A stretch of DNA of 36,801 nucleotides from Candidatus Endomicrobium embiratermitis (GTDB taxonomy: Bacteria; Elusimicrobiota; Endomicrobiia; Endomicrobiales; Endomicrobiaceae), in assembly GCA_009781315.1 (NCBI GenBank), contig WQYI01000015.1, forward strand, positions 1-36,801. The letters run 5' to 3'. The notes under the pieces are model-generated. The model was not told where the DNA came from. It searched no databases and saw only the letters and a list, made by a program, of their open reading frames with translations. Positions within the stretch are counted from its first letter, which is position 1. Every line of letters begins with the position of its first letter. The translations under genes were made by a program, and so were the position numbers. Of this stretch, positions 16,260 to 24,807 are shown in pieces.

Positions 16260-17999
16260 TTAGCCCTGTTTAACTTTCCCCATAATTTTCGCGATGGCGT
16301 CTCTGTCTCCGCATTTTAATATTTCAGAAGCAATACCTTTGACTTCTTCAAAAGAAACGCTTCTTATGACTTTTTTAATTTTAGGTATCTGCGCTGAAGA
16401 AACGCTGAACTCGTCAAGCCCTAAACCCAAAAGGAGAGGAGTATAATAAGGATCTCCCGCCATTTCTCCGCACATTGCCACTTCAATACCCGCCTTATGT
16501 CCTTCGTCTATTATAAGTTTTATAAGCCTTAAAACCGCAGGATGAAGCGGGTCGTATAAATGGGCGACGTTTTCGTTAACTCTGTCCACAGCCAGGCTGT
16601 ATTGTATTAAGTCGTTTGTGCCTATGGAAAGAAAATCGACTTCGCGCGCAATAACGTCGGTTATCATAGCCGCCGACGGTATTTCTATCATAGCCCCGAT
16701 TTCTATATTCTCGTCGAACTTTATTTTTTTGGATTTAAGCTCGGTCATTACCTTCGCAAGTATCCTGTTTGCCGCTTTAAGTTCCTCTATACCTGATATC
16801 ATCGGATACATCAGCCTTATTTTTCCGTACGCCGAAGCCCTTAAAATGCCTTTTAGCTGAGATATAAATATATCCGGATATTTAAGGCAAAGTCTTATTG
16901 CCCTTAAGCCCATAAACGGATTGGCTTCTTTTGCGACATTCAAAATCCCCGGGCGGCTCAGTTTGTCGCCGCCTAAATCTATGGTCCTTATAACTGTAGG
17001 AAAATCGCCCATCTCTTTTACGACTTTTAAATAATTTGCAAAATGTTCTTCTTCCGTAGGCATATCGCTGCGGTTGAAATACATAAACTCTGTTCTGTAA
17101 AGACCTATTCCGGTTGCGCCGTTATTTAAAACCGACTGTACTTCGTCGGCATTTTCTATGTTTGAAAAAAGAGCTACTTTATGCGCATCAAGAGTCTCAG
17201 CCGGCAAATCTTTTATTTTGGAAAGCGCTTTTATTTTTCTGGCCTGCTGGTCATACTCCTTTTTATATTTTAAAACGATATCGGCTGAAGGATTTAAGAT
17301 TACGTATCCTCTGTCTCCGTCGATTATTACAATATCGCCGGAATGAACCTGCGACGATATGTTTTTAAGACCCACTACGGCGGGAATTTCAAGCCCCTGG
17401 GCTACTATGGCCGTATGCGAAGTTTTTCCGCCTATATCCGTGGCAAATCCTATCACAAACCTTTCCCTTATGGCAACGGTATCTGCCGGAGTAAGATTGT
17501 GCGCCACAACTATTGAATCCTCGGAGATATTTGACAAAGTCTTTTTCTGCTTTCCGAGCAAATTAGCTATTATTTTTTTACCCACGTCCTGAATGTCATT
17601 CTTTCTTTCCCTGAAATATTCGTCCTCTATACTTTCAAAAGACTTCACTATTTTCTCAAAAATTTTAAATACCGCGTATTCGGCGTTGAGCCCGCCTTTA
17701 ATCATTGCGACTACGCTTTTTTTCATTTCCGGATCATCTAATATCAAAAGGTGAACGTCGGTAATTTTGGCGTAATTCCCGCCCAAAACAGCATTGATTT
17801 TGCCGTATATATTTTTAAATTCGGCGCGCGTTTTTTCCACTGCTAAGTCAAAACGGTCAAGTTCGGTTTTAATTTCTGCCGACGTAATCGTCCTTTGCAC
17901 TAGAAAAATTTCGTCGTCTTCAAGAAGAAAAACTTTGCCTATGGCGATTCCCGGCGAAGCCGCCACGCCTTTTAATATTATAGCGTCGTTACCTGACAT
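16260..17999 (-). CDS. ptsI: PTS enzyme I (phosphoenolpyruvate-protein phosphotransferase)
   Basis: 579 residues. The phosphohistidine is His195 in GGKTSHTAIVA; the PEP-binding domain shows GIGLYRTEF, the Arg-containing MGLRAIR, IGAMIEIPSA and the active-site Cys in VAMCGEMAGD. AGGAG precedes the ATG and the gap to ptsH is 8 nt. Enzyme I takes phosphate from PEP and passes it to HPr. Here it ends the PTS gene block and would energise the mannose-type permease, and perhaps PtsN, encoded upstream. Confidence 0.97.
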   Translation of the reverse strand: MSGNDAIILKGVAASPGIAIGKVFLLEDDEIFLVQRTITSAEIKTELDRFDLAVEKTRAEFKNIYGKINAVLGGNYAKITDVHLLILDDPEMKKSVVAMIKGGLNAEYAVFKIFEKIVKSFESIEDEYFRERKNDIQDVGKKIIANLLGKQKKTLSNISEDSIVVAHNLTPADTVAIRERFVIGFATDIGGKTSHTAIVAQGLEIPAVVGLKNISSQVHSGDIVIIDGDRGYVILNPSADIVLKYKKEYDQQARKIKALSKIKDLPAETLDAHKVALFSNIENADEVQSVLNNGATGIGLYRTEFMYFNRSDMPTEEEHFANYLKVVKEMGDFPTVIRTIDLGGDKLSRPGILNVAKEANPFMGLRAIRLCLKYPDIFISQLKGILRASAYGKIRLMYPMISGIEELKAANRILAKVMTELKSKKIKFDENIEIGAMIEIPSAAMITDVIAREVDFLSIGTNDLIQYSLAVDRVNENVAHLYDPLHPAVLRLIKLIIDEGHKAGIEVAMCGEMAGDPYYTPLLLGLGLDEFSVSSAQIPKIKKVIRSVSFEEVKGIASEILKCGDRDAIAKIMGKVKQG

Positions 18000-18007
18000 A
18001 CTTTCTC

Positions 18008-18271
18008 CTATTCGTTAAATCCGCTGTTAAAAAGCTTTTCGATTGCGTCAAGAACTTCGTTCTCATCAGGTCCGTCGGCGACAAATTTCAGCTCGCTCCC
18101 CGGAGCCGCAGCCAAAGTCATAATTCCCATTATGCTTTTGGCGTCAACTTCAAAATCATCTTTAATAATTTTGACATATGCCTTGAATTTTGATGTAGTC
18201 TGGACAAGCAAAGCCGCGGGTCTTGCGTGAAGACCCATTTTATTGGATACGGTGACAATTTTTTCTTTCAT
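18008..18271 (-). CDS. ptsH: Phosphocarrier protein HPr
   Basis: 87 residues, standard HPr length. His15 in KMGLHARPA is the site phosphorylated by enzyme I; Ser46 in AKSIMGI is the site used by HPr kinase/phosphorylase, whose gene is in this window (24804-25745). Both control inputs are therefore intact. AGGATTATAAA precedes the start; the gene begins 1 nt after the EIID stop and is followed by ptsI. Probably the regulatory hub joining sugar uptake to HprK. Confidence 0.97.
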   Translation of the reverse strand: MKEKIVTVSNKMGLHARPAALLVQTTSKFKAYVKIIKDDFEVDAKSIMGIMTLAAAPGSELKFVADGPDENEVLDAIEKLFNSGFNE

Positions 18272-18272
18272 T

Positions 18273-19076
18273 TTATAATCCTAAATACGACATCGCAATG
18301 CACGCCAAAACAATCAGATAGATCATAAAAGCCGCGCTGAGCCTGCTTAAAATAAACGATAAAACCAGAACTACTGCGAAAATAAAAGCATCAGGCAGAG
18401 GATTTCTGAAAAGGCTGCCGTTTCCGTTTACGATTCCGAATCCGAAAACCGTAAAATACAAGATTATCGAAGCTATTACCACGGCAAAAACCGTATACCT
18501 TACTATCTCGCCCAAATGTTTAAATTCAAATTTTGAAAGCAGCGCTATGCTTTCTTTATCCAGTTTAAAACCCGCGAACATAAACCAGTACCGGACCGGG
18601 ATATGAACGGTATTGTAAAGAATGAGGAAACTCAACGGTATAATAATACCGTAATCAAAATCGGCATTATTAAAAACTCTCGAAAAAAGTATTACGAGAA
18701 ATACGCCGATAAAAGCCGCAAGAGGCCTTAAAGTACCCCAAAAAAAAGAATCTCCTATTGCGGCAAGAGGTCCGGCCATGGAACTTTTTATTAAATTTAC
18801 TTCCTGAACGGACGCTTCGTTCTTTGCGGTTTTGGCTTCCATATTTGCCGTAATGGCGATAATCACGTTTGCCATATACGGATGCGTATTGAAAAACCCA
18901 GTATGGCGCATAAGAGCTTCGCGCCGGACGTTTTTGTCCGGATATGTTTTATCGAGAAAAGGTTTCATTACAAACAAAAAACCCACGTTTTGGAGCCTCT
19001 CGAAATTCCATAGAGACTGTATAAAAAACGATTTAAAAAACATTTTTGTGGAGGAATAAAAACCTGCTTTTGTCAT
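18273..19076 (-). CDS. PTS mannose-family EIID membrane component
   Basis: 267 residues. The N-terminal FFKSFFIQSLWNFERLQNVG matches the EIID-Man signature, and MAGPLAAIGDSFFWGT and several hydrophobic C-terminal helices follow. EIID pairs with EIIC to form the sugar channel. The start overlaps the EIIC stop by ATGA. The first eleven residues (MTKAGFYSSTK) are encoded by DNA matching a dispersed repeat at 30508-30532, so the N-terminal tail may be repeat-derived; an internal Met12 is the alternative start. The sugar cannot be read from the sequence. Confidence 0.93.
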   Translation of the reverse strand: MTKAGFYSSTKMFFKSFFIQSLWNFERLQNVGFLFVMKPFLDKTYPDKNVRREALMRHTGFFNTHPYMANVIIAITANMEAKTAKNEASVQEVNLIKSSMAGPLAAIGDSFFWGTLRPLAAFIGVFLVILFSRVFNNADFDYGIIIPLSFLILYNTVHIPVRYWFMFAGFKLDKESIALLSKFEFKHLGEIVRYTVFAVVIASIILYFTVFGFGIVNGNGSLFRNPLPDAFIFAVVLVLSFILSRLSAAFMIYLIVLACIAMSYLGL

Positions 19077-19077
19077 T
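19047..19077 (-). repeat. Fragment of a dispersed repeat at the EIIC/EIID junction
   Basis: On the minus strand, AATGACAAAAGC, then GGTTTTTATTCC, matches the arm at 30508-30533 with one inserted base, and partly the arm at 33510-33525. It includes the EIID start codon. Confidence 0.5.
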
Positions 19078-19720
19078 TTTTCAACTCCAAAAACGGTATT
19101 TTAATACTTCTGAAATTATGCAAAACCGCGCCAAACCCCAGAACTGGCAGCAAATACCACGCTTTTTTAAAACCGCTGAGTATAAAAGCCGGAAACTGCA
19201 AATAGATTATCTGGTATATAATTCCTATAAATTTCATGGCGATAAAATAAAAAATAAAAAGCCGTAAAACAAATAAAAATAATCCTAAAAATATGCCGGT
19301 ATTTATTCTGTATTCTTTATTTTTATGAATACCGTTTTCAACCCAATGCATAATTCTAATGTTGAAATTCCTGCCCGCGATATCTATCTCTTTGTAAAGA
19401 TACGCGAAAGGTATTACAAAAATCAGACCCCATATCGCGGCTTCCTGAACTCCCGGGAAATATATGTTCGTCCAGTATGTTGAAAGTATGGAGACTAAAG
19501 AAATATCTATCGGAACGGCAACGCCCAGAGGAACGGCGTTTATCCAAACCATTTCGGCAATCATTCCTATCCAAAGCCCGGAATTTATGTCGCCCGTTAA
19601 AAATCCGATGAGCGGAGCGCAAAATATCGGCCTGTATATCATAAACTGGCCGAAAGCGGTCATATCCGCGCTGCACCACGCCGCTATTAACGCAAGAATA
19701 ATTATGTTTTCTATTATCAT
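19073..19720 (-). CDS. PTS mannose-family EIIC membrane component, compact
   Basis: 215 residues, shorter than the usual EIIC-Man (about 250-270). The N-terminal half is typical: ADMTAFGQFMIYRPIF, then GLWIGMIAEMVWIN and AVPLGVAVP. The rest has several hydrophobic helices and ends LPVLGFGAVLHNF. It forms the translocation channel with EIID in the inner membrane. AAAGGG lies a few nt before the ATG. The upstream gene is the GH57 enzyme rather than EIIB, an unusual interruption of the usual EIIB-EIIC-EIID order. Confidence 0.9.
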   Translation of the reverse strand: MIIENIIILALIAAWCSADMTAFGQFMIYRPIFCAPLIGFLTGDINSGLWIGMIAEMVWINAVPLGVAVPIDISLVSILSTYWTNIYFPGVQEAAIWGLIFVIPFAYLYKEIDIAGRNFNIRIMHWVENGIHKNKEYRINTGIFLGLFLFVLRLFIFYFIAMKFIGIIYQIIYLQFPAFILSGFKKAWYLLPVLGFGAVLHNFRSIKIPFLELKK

Positions 19721-19730
19721 TTACCCTTTT

Positions 19731-19800
19731 AACTACAATTAACAGCGAAAAATCTTTTTATATTCATTTGTTAATTGTAAATTATTATTTGTCAATTGCC
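19731..19800. repeat. Inverted tandem-unit element (CAATTWA type)
   Basis: Short left arm (CTACAATTAAC) and long right arm (TTAATTGTAAATTA, TTTGTCAATTGCC). It overlaps the end of the GH57 gene, whose last residues KAIDK are encoded within it. Confidence 0.65.
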
Positions 19801-21860
19801 TTTAAATTCACCGACGTATTAAAAGAAAACTTAGCGCTCTCTTCAGACCTTAAACTAAGTTTAAACAAAGGCGCTACGCATGTTCCCTGATATGTTCTTT
19901 CATATCCGTTTTCCGAACTTGCGACTGTTTCTACCGGATAAACGAACAAATCGCACTTTTCGGAAAATTTTATTTCAAGTTCTATTTTTAAATAATCGTC
20001 GTATCTTTTCCAAATATCAATTTCTTTCAAGTCGCCGGTATCGTCTCCGGTTTTTGAAGAAAAAGCAAACATCTGTTCCGGAGCGAAACATACGTCTATA
20101 GATGCCGAAGACTTGTTGACAACGCAATATTCAACGTTATACCCGCTGGCGTGCGGAGATATTGTTTTTGTTATTTTTACGTTTTGATTTCCGACTTTGC
20201 CGTCTCTTGATATTTCAAGTTTTAAATCTTTAACTTTGCAATCATAACGCGCCGAAACGAAATCTCCTTTTTCTTCACATGCGCAAAACGCGAAATCTTC
20301 ATGTTTTATATCCAAAGAAAAAAAGTGATCGACTAAAGACGCTCTCCTGTAATTGTCATAGACAAGATATTTTTCAAGACCGAACTCTTTTACTTTAACG
20401 GCGTCGCTGTGAATAGTCTGAACTTCTTTTTCATTGTCGCCGGCAAGCACCGCGTTATTTATGTTGTCTTTAAGTTTTTTATGGTAAGACTCGCATCTTC
20501 TCGTCAAAACATCAATAAAATTATGGCCGGCTTTAAATAAATCCCATTCGAATATCGTACCGCCCGACGACGGGCTTACGTAAATATTCTGGCTTTTGCT
20601 TTCATACAAATATTCGTCATTGACGTCGCAGTCAAAATCAAAAACAGTCCAGCGCGCTTTTTTTAAAAACGATCTGTTGTAGAAATCTTCCGCCTTTAAA
20701 AGCATTCCGTAAACCGCGTTTCTCAAATGCGGCAGATAAAGCCCGCCGAAAACTCCGTGCCAATAAGAACAGTTGCACTGTCCCGCGTAAAGTCCGGACA
20801 GCGCTTTATCCGAAAGAGATTTTTTGCATTTAACGTATTCGTCTATTTTATCGCTTACGTAAAGCATTTTTTTATGCATATTGTTGGCTTCGGTATATTT
20901 TGTAAGAAAGTTTCTCCAAAAACCGCCCCGCAGGAAAGTTTTTGCTTCCGCGTCGCCGCCGTATCTGTGTAAAACGTTCTCAAATTTCTGCTGGGCGTCG
21001 CTTGGCAAAGACCATTCGGACATTTCAAAATAAGACGCGCACGGCAAATAAACCCTGCCGGAAGATTTTTCCGTTTTCAAAACATCGGAAAAAGTCGCGG
21101 TTTCAGCTATATCGGAGTTTTCCTCTATAGCGGTTAAAAATTTTTCAAGCCAGCCGTTTTCATAAACGTGTTTGTTGGTGCCCGGCCACATACCGAATTT
21201 TTCGCCGTCATCAGCCATAACAACGACATGAGCGGAAGCTGAATTTTGCCCGGCAAGCGACTTAAAATAATCTATAGTATGCCCGACATTCTGAAACGGA
21301 ATCAAATACCTTAATCTCTGGCTTATGGGGAAAATATTTAACAAATGCCCTTGTTCCTCGGTAGTATAATAACCTTTTAGCGAATTAATATCCATACCCG
21401 CGGAAGTGAAGTGAGCGTCGTCCAAAACCGTATATTTTATCCCGCTTTCCGACAAGACTTTTGCCAGCGACGGCTCCCATACTCTTTCGGCAAGCCATGC
21501 GCCGTTTGCTTCCTCGCATCCGAATTTATCTTTTAAATACGAAGTCATCTTGCATATCTGACCGATCTTATCCCTGTCCGGAATGGAAGGCAATATCGGC
21601 TCGTAATATCCCCCCGAAAGAATTTCCAGCGTTCCGTTTGCCACAAGCTTTTTAACGTTCTTTATATAATCCGGATGCTCGTCCGATATATATTCCCAAA
21701 GCATGCCGCTTGCGTGCAAATTCCACCTTATTTTGGGATGCTTAAGCATAACCTGCATAAAAGGCTTATACGCCGTCTGATAAGCTTTTTCAAAAACCCA
21801 TCCGAAATTTCCTACGGGCTGATGATTATGAGCGCAAAAAACAAACTTTACTTTGCTCAT
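19785..21860 (-). CDS. GH57 alpha-glucan enzyme (alpha-amylase or 4-alpha-glucanotransferase type)
   Basis: 691 residues from the ATG that overlaps the EIIB stop by ATGA, with AAGGA upstream. A TTG five codons earlier is a poorer start. GH57 conserved regions: HNHQPVGNFG (11-20), GGYYEPILP, the nucleophile region WLAERVWEP with Glu125, and MADDGEKFG with the acid-base Asp (217/218). The C-terminal half resembles the beta-sandwich domains of glucanotransferase-type GH57 proteins. No signal peptide, so it acts in the cytoplasm, probably on glycogen, maltodextrin or an imported oligosaccharide. Its position between EIIB and EIIC suggests co-regulation with sugar uptake. Exact activity is undecided. 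Confidence 0.92.
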   Translation of the reverse strand: MSKVKFVFCAHNHQPVGNFGWVFEKAYQTAYKPFMQVMLKHPKIRWNLHASGMLWEYISDEHPDYIKNVKKLVANGTLEILSGGYYEPILPSIPDRDKIGQICKMTSYLKDKFGCEEANGAWLAERVWEPSLAKVLSESGIKYTVLDDAHFTSAGMDINSLKGYYTTEEQGHLLNIFPISQRLRYLIPFQNVGHTIDYFKSLAGQNSASAHVVVMADDGEKFGMWPGTNKHVYENGWLEKFLTAIEENSDIAETATFSDVLKTEKSSGRVYLPCASYFEMSEWSLPSDAQQKFENVLHRYGGDAEAKTFLRGGFWRNFLTKYTEANNMHKKMLYVSDKIDEYVKCKKSLSDKALSGLYAGQCNCSYWHGVFGGLYLPHLRNAVYGMLLKAEDFYNRSFLKKARWTVFDFDCDVNDEYLYESKSQNIYVSPSSGGTIFEWDLFKAGHNFIDVLTRRCESYHKKLKDNINNAVLAGDNEKEVQTIHSDAVKVKEFGLEKYLVYDNYRRASLVDHFFSLDIKHEDFAFCACEEKGDFVSARYDCKVKDLKLEISRDGKVGNQNVKITKTISPHASGYNVEYCVVNKSSASIDVCFAPEQMFAFSSKTGDDTGDLKEIDIWKRYDDYLKIELEIKFSEKCDLFVYPVETVASSENGYERTYQGTCVAPLFKLSLRSEESAKFSFNTSVNLKAIDK

Positions 21861-22366
21861 TTTATTCCTTTGCAAATTTTCGTATATTCTTTTTCTATAA
21901 CGGGAATGATATTTGCTCTTTCGTCGGCAGGCAAAACGCGTCCTTCTATTTCTATGCCTTTTTCATAAATTTTATATAAATTCTTAACGTCTTCGTCGTC
22001 AACCGAAAGATTGCACAAAAGCTGCCTTTTTCCGTTTACAAAATGCATCCCGCCGACATTTACGGATTTAATCGGCGCGCCGTTTTCAATCATATATAAA
22101 ACATCTTTCGGATTTGACGTCAAAATCATGGTTTTAGGCTTTTCGTAATTTCCTGAAACCGCAGCCTGGGCAATATCGCTTACTTTACCAACCTCAAGCT
22201 CGACATTAGCGGGAACAGCCATAGACATAAGCATCTGTTGCATGGAATCACAAGCGACCGCGTCGGAAGCAACGACTATTTTATCCACTTTAATATTTTT
22301 GAGCCAGCCCTGGACAATTTGCCCGTGGACAAGCCTGTCGTCTATCCTTACGAGAACTATAGGCAT
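21857..22366 (-). CDS. PTS mannose-family EIIB
   Basis: 169 residues. The phosphohistidine is His14 in RIDDRLVHGQI, followed by the classic GWLKNIKVDKIVVASD and KSVNVGGMHF. It accepts phosphate from EIIA and passes it to the incoming sugar at the EIIC/EIID channel. AAGGGG precedes the ATG. It is translationally coupled to the GH57 gene by ATGA and separated from EIIA by an intergenic repeat of about 140 bp. Confidence 0.95.
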   Translation of the reverse strand: MPIVLVRIDDRLVHGQIVQGWLKNIKVDKIVVASDAVACDSMQQMLMSMAVPANVELEVGKVSDIAQAAVSGNYEKPKTMILTSNPKDVLYMIENGAPIKSVNVGGMHFVNGKRQLLCNLSVDDEDVKNLYKIYEKGIEIEGRVLPADERANIIPVIEKEYTKICKGIK

Positions 22367-22375
22367 AAAACCCCT

Positions 22376-22518
22376 TCAACGGCAATTAACAAATTACAAT
22401 TTACAAATAACAACTACACAAACTAAATATGATTAATAATGAATAATTATGTATCCGTGACAATTATCTTTACCTATAACTATCTTGTTAATTGTAAATT
22501 GTTAATTATCATCTGCCG
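22376..22518. repeat. Inverted tandem-unit element (CAATTWA type), EIIA/EIIB gap
   Basis: Left arm AACGGCAATTAAC with further heptamers (CAAATTA, CAATTTA, CAAATAA). Right arm TTAATTGTAAATTG, TTAATTATC, then TGCCGTT. The ends ACGGCA/TGCCGT are inverted. The AT-rich middle of about 80 bp holds no reading frame of note. Confidence 0.7.
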
Positions 22519-22929
22519 TTATTTCATTCTGCTTAACAGAAGTTTCTTTACGTTTATTATGCTCTTTTGTCCGTCGAGCAATACTTTATCGGCAAGTTCG
22601 GAAGCGCTGTTGGCGGTTTTGCTCGCGAATATCGCAGACAAAACCATCGGCAGGTTTACGCCCGCCAAGACCTCCGTATTAAACGCCCTGCACATGGGAG
22701 CAGAGGCGTTGCACGGCGTTCCGCCCATCATATCGGTGAGAATTAAAACTCCGTCGTCATAGTTTATGCTTTTTAAGAGAGCGTCTATTCTTTCCTGCAT
22801 TTGCGTAAGACTGTCATTCGCGCCTCTGTTTACGGCATACAGATTTGACTGTTTTCCCGCAATCATCTCGGCGGAATTTACAAGTTCTTTGGCAAGTTCT
22901 CCGTGAGCCGCAATAACAATTTTAATCAT
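22519..22929 (-). CDS. PTS mannose-family EIIA
   Basis: 136 residues, a stand-alone EIIA-Man domain: MIKIVIAAHGELA with phosphohistidine His9, then DMMGGTPCNASAPMC and GVNLPMVL. It takes phosphate from HPr and gives it to EIIB. Its start lies inside the end of yvcK (8-nt overlap), so PTS uptake is translationally linked to the YvcK regulator gene. Confidence 0.95.
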   Translation of the reverse strand: MIKIVIAAHGELAKELVNSAEMIAGKQSNLYAVNRGANDSLTQMQERIDALLKSINYDDGVLILTDMMGGTPCNASAPMCRAFNTEVLAGVNLPMVLSAIFASKTANSASELADKVLLDGQKSIINVKKLLLSRMK

Positions 22930-23866
22930 TAATGCCGTCCTTAATTATATTAATCAAAATTTCCGCAAGTTTATCGGAATCGTGGCGCGCGTATAACGCG
23001 TTTGAAAACAATTTACTTTTCACGGTCTTGACGTCCGTCTTGTCTATTTCAACCTGCTTTGCGCCGTATTTGCGGTAACGTTTCGCAAGTTTATCGGGAA
23101 CACCGCCGTTATTTGCCAAAACGCAGTCTATAATACCTTGATACGAATGTTCCTCAATCGCGCGGACATGATCAGACAATTTATAATCTTTTGTCTCTCC
23201 GGGCTGAGTCATAATATTGCACACGTATATTTTATACGCCTTTGACGATTTTACCGCGTCCGCAACGCCGTCAACCAAAAGATTTACTACTATGGAAGTA
23301 TATAAAGAACCGGGGCCTAAAATTATTACATCGGAGTTTTTTAACGTTTCCAAAACCTGCGGAGCCGCCGGGGGAAGCGCCGGATTAACGGCTACCTTTT
23401 TTATTTTATCCTTAACTTTTCCGATATTGCTTTCGCCGAAAACTTTTTTTCCGCTTACAAGCAAAGCTTCCATAACAACCGACGAAAGCGTTACCGGCAA
23501 AACTTTTCCTCTTATGGCAAGCACTTCGCCGCTGTTTGCTATCGCGTTATCAAAACTTCCGGAAATCGCAGACATTGCCGTTAAAAAAAGATTGCCGAAA
23601 GAATGTCCCGACAAAGACCCTTTTGACGGAAACCTGTACTGAAACAGCCGGGACATAAGGCTTTCTTCTTCCGAAAGAGCGACCAGGCAATTTCTGATGT
23701 CTCCCGGCGGCAAAACTCCGAGTTCGTCCCTTAACTTTCCTGAACTTCCGCCGTCGTCGGCAACATTGACTATAGCGGTAATATTGCCGCTATATTTTTT
23801 CAAGCCTCTTAAAAGAGTGGACAGTCCGCTTCCGCCGCCGATCGCGGCTATTTTTAAATTATCCAT
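22922..23866 (-). CDS. yvcK: YvcK/CofD-like regulator (gluconeogenesis factor family)
   Basis: 314 residues. Family features: AAIGGGSGLSTLLRGLK at the N-terminus, VNVADDGGSSGKLR, LPPGDIRNCLVAL, GHSFGNLFLTA, and LGPGSLYTSI. In Bacillus, YvcK binds UDP-GlcNAc and is needed for growth on gluconeogenic substrates and for cell-wall precursor control; it is normally encoded next to rapZ/yvcJ, as here. The ATG has no clear ribosome site and abuts an intergenic repeat. It overlaps EIIA by 8 nt. Confidence 0.95.
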   Translation of the reverse strand: MDNLKIAAIGGGSGLSTLLRGLKKYSGNITAIVNVADDGGSSGKLRDELGVLPPGDIRNCLVALSEEESLMSRLFQYRFPSKGSLSGHSFGNLFLTAMSAISGSFDNAIANSGEVLAIRGKVLPVTLSSVVMEALLVSGKKVFGESNIGKVKDKIKKVAVNPALPPAAPQVLETLKNSDVIILGPGSLYTSIVVNLLVDGVADAVKSSKAYKIYVCNIMTQPGETKDYKLSDHVRAIEEHSYQGIIDCVLANNGGVPDKLAKRYRKYGAKQVEIDKTDVKTVKSKLFSNALYARHDSDKLAEILINIIKDGIND

Positions 23867-23949
23867 AACTGCAATTCACAATTTTCAATTTACAAATTAC
23901 AATTAACAACAAACGGCTTAATTGTCTTTTATCTGTTAATTGTTAATTG
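23867..23949. repeat. Inverted tandem-unit element (CAATTWA type), rapZ/yvcK gap
   Basis: Left arm GCAATTCACAATTTTCAA and more units (TTTACAAATTACAA, TTAACAAC). Right arm TGTTAATTGTTAATTG, TTATTTGCC. The right arm runs into the last codons of rapZ. Confidence 0.7.
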
Positions 23950-24807
23950 TTATTTGCCTCTCAGAATGTCTCTGTGGTTTAGTTTTACTGTATATTTTTT
24001 GTCTCTTAAAAATTTTGTTAAGGTTTCCGCCGTAAAAACCGAACGGTGCCTTCCGCCCGTGCAGCCTATCGCTATTGTCAGATAACTTTTGCCTTCTTTG
24101 ATATATCCCGGAAGCGTTTTTTCTATGAGCTTTGAAAATAAATCAAAGAAAACCCCGAACTCTTTTTGTTTCTTTATGTACTCTTTAACGGCTTTATCTC
24201 TGCCGGTTTTAAATTTAAGGTTATGGACATAGTTCGGATTTGTTATAAAGCGCACGTCGTAAATTATATCAGCGTCATTTGGAATTCCGTATTTATAGCC
24301 GAAAGACGTTACCGATAAATTAAGACGGCTTTTGCCGGCTTCTGTTCCCGTCAATTTTGAAATCGTCTCTTTTAACTCTCCGACGGTCTTATCGGAGGTA
24401 TCTATGATTTCGTCGGAAATACCGAAAATACCGTCTATTAATTTTCTTTCAAGCTCTATGCTTTCGGCAACCGGTTTTCCTATAGGATGTTTTCTCCGGG
24501 TCTCGGAATAACGCCTTATTAAAACCGAATCCGCGGCGTTAAAAAATATTATTCTGTAATTGATTTTCTTCTTTTTTATAAGACTTAAAACGCAGTTAAA
24601 CGATTCCAAATCCTGGCCGGCGCGCGAATCCACGCTTATCGCGACGTTTCTGTATTTGGCGGGATTTTTAAGGCATATATCTATAAAATCCGCCACCATC
24701 CGAAGCGGCATATTGTCGACGCAGACAAAACCGAAATCTTCAAAAATTTTTAAAGCCTGGCTTTTGCCCGCTCCGGACATTCCCGATATTATAAAAAATT
24801 TGTTCAT
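23950..24807 (-). CDS. rapZ: RapZ/YvcJ-family nucleotide-binding protein
   Basis: 285 residues. Walker A GMSGAGKS (9-16), FVCVDNMP (28-34), SVDSRAG, and the C-terminal GCTGGRHRSV that marks the RapZ family. In enterobacteria RapZ senses glucosamine-6-phosphate and steers decay of the glmZ RNA; YvcJ of Bacillus hydrolyses nucleotides. The job here is probably control of amino-sugar or envelope precursor supply. Its start overlaps the hprK stop by ATGA. Located between hprK and yvcK. Confidence 0.96.
   Translation of the reverse strand: MNKFFIISGMSGAGKSQALKIFEDFGFVCVDNMPLRMVADFIDICLKNPAKYRNVAISVDSRAGQDLESFNCVLSLIKKKKINYRIIFFNAADSVLIRRYSETRRKHPIGKPVAESIELERKLIDGIFGISDEIIDTSDKTVGELKETISKLTGTEAGKSRLNLSVTSFGYKYGIPNDADIIYDVRFITNPNYVHNLKFKTGRDKAVKEYIKKQKEFGVFFDLFSKLIEKTLPGYIKEGKSYLTIAIGCTGGRHRSVFTAETLTKFLRDKKYTVKLNHRDILRGK

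Noticed and set aside
22376-23956. CRISPR-like or phage att repeats in the AT-rich CAATTWA elements
   Set aside because: Units are degenerate, inverted and lack unique spacers of constant length; no cas or integrase genes are near.
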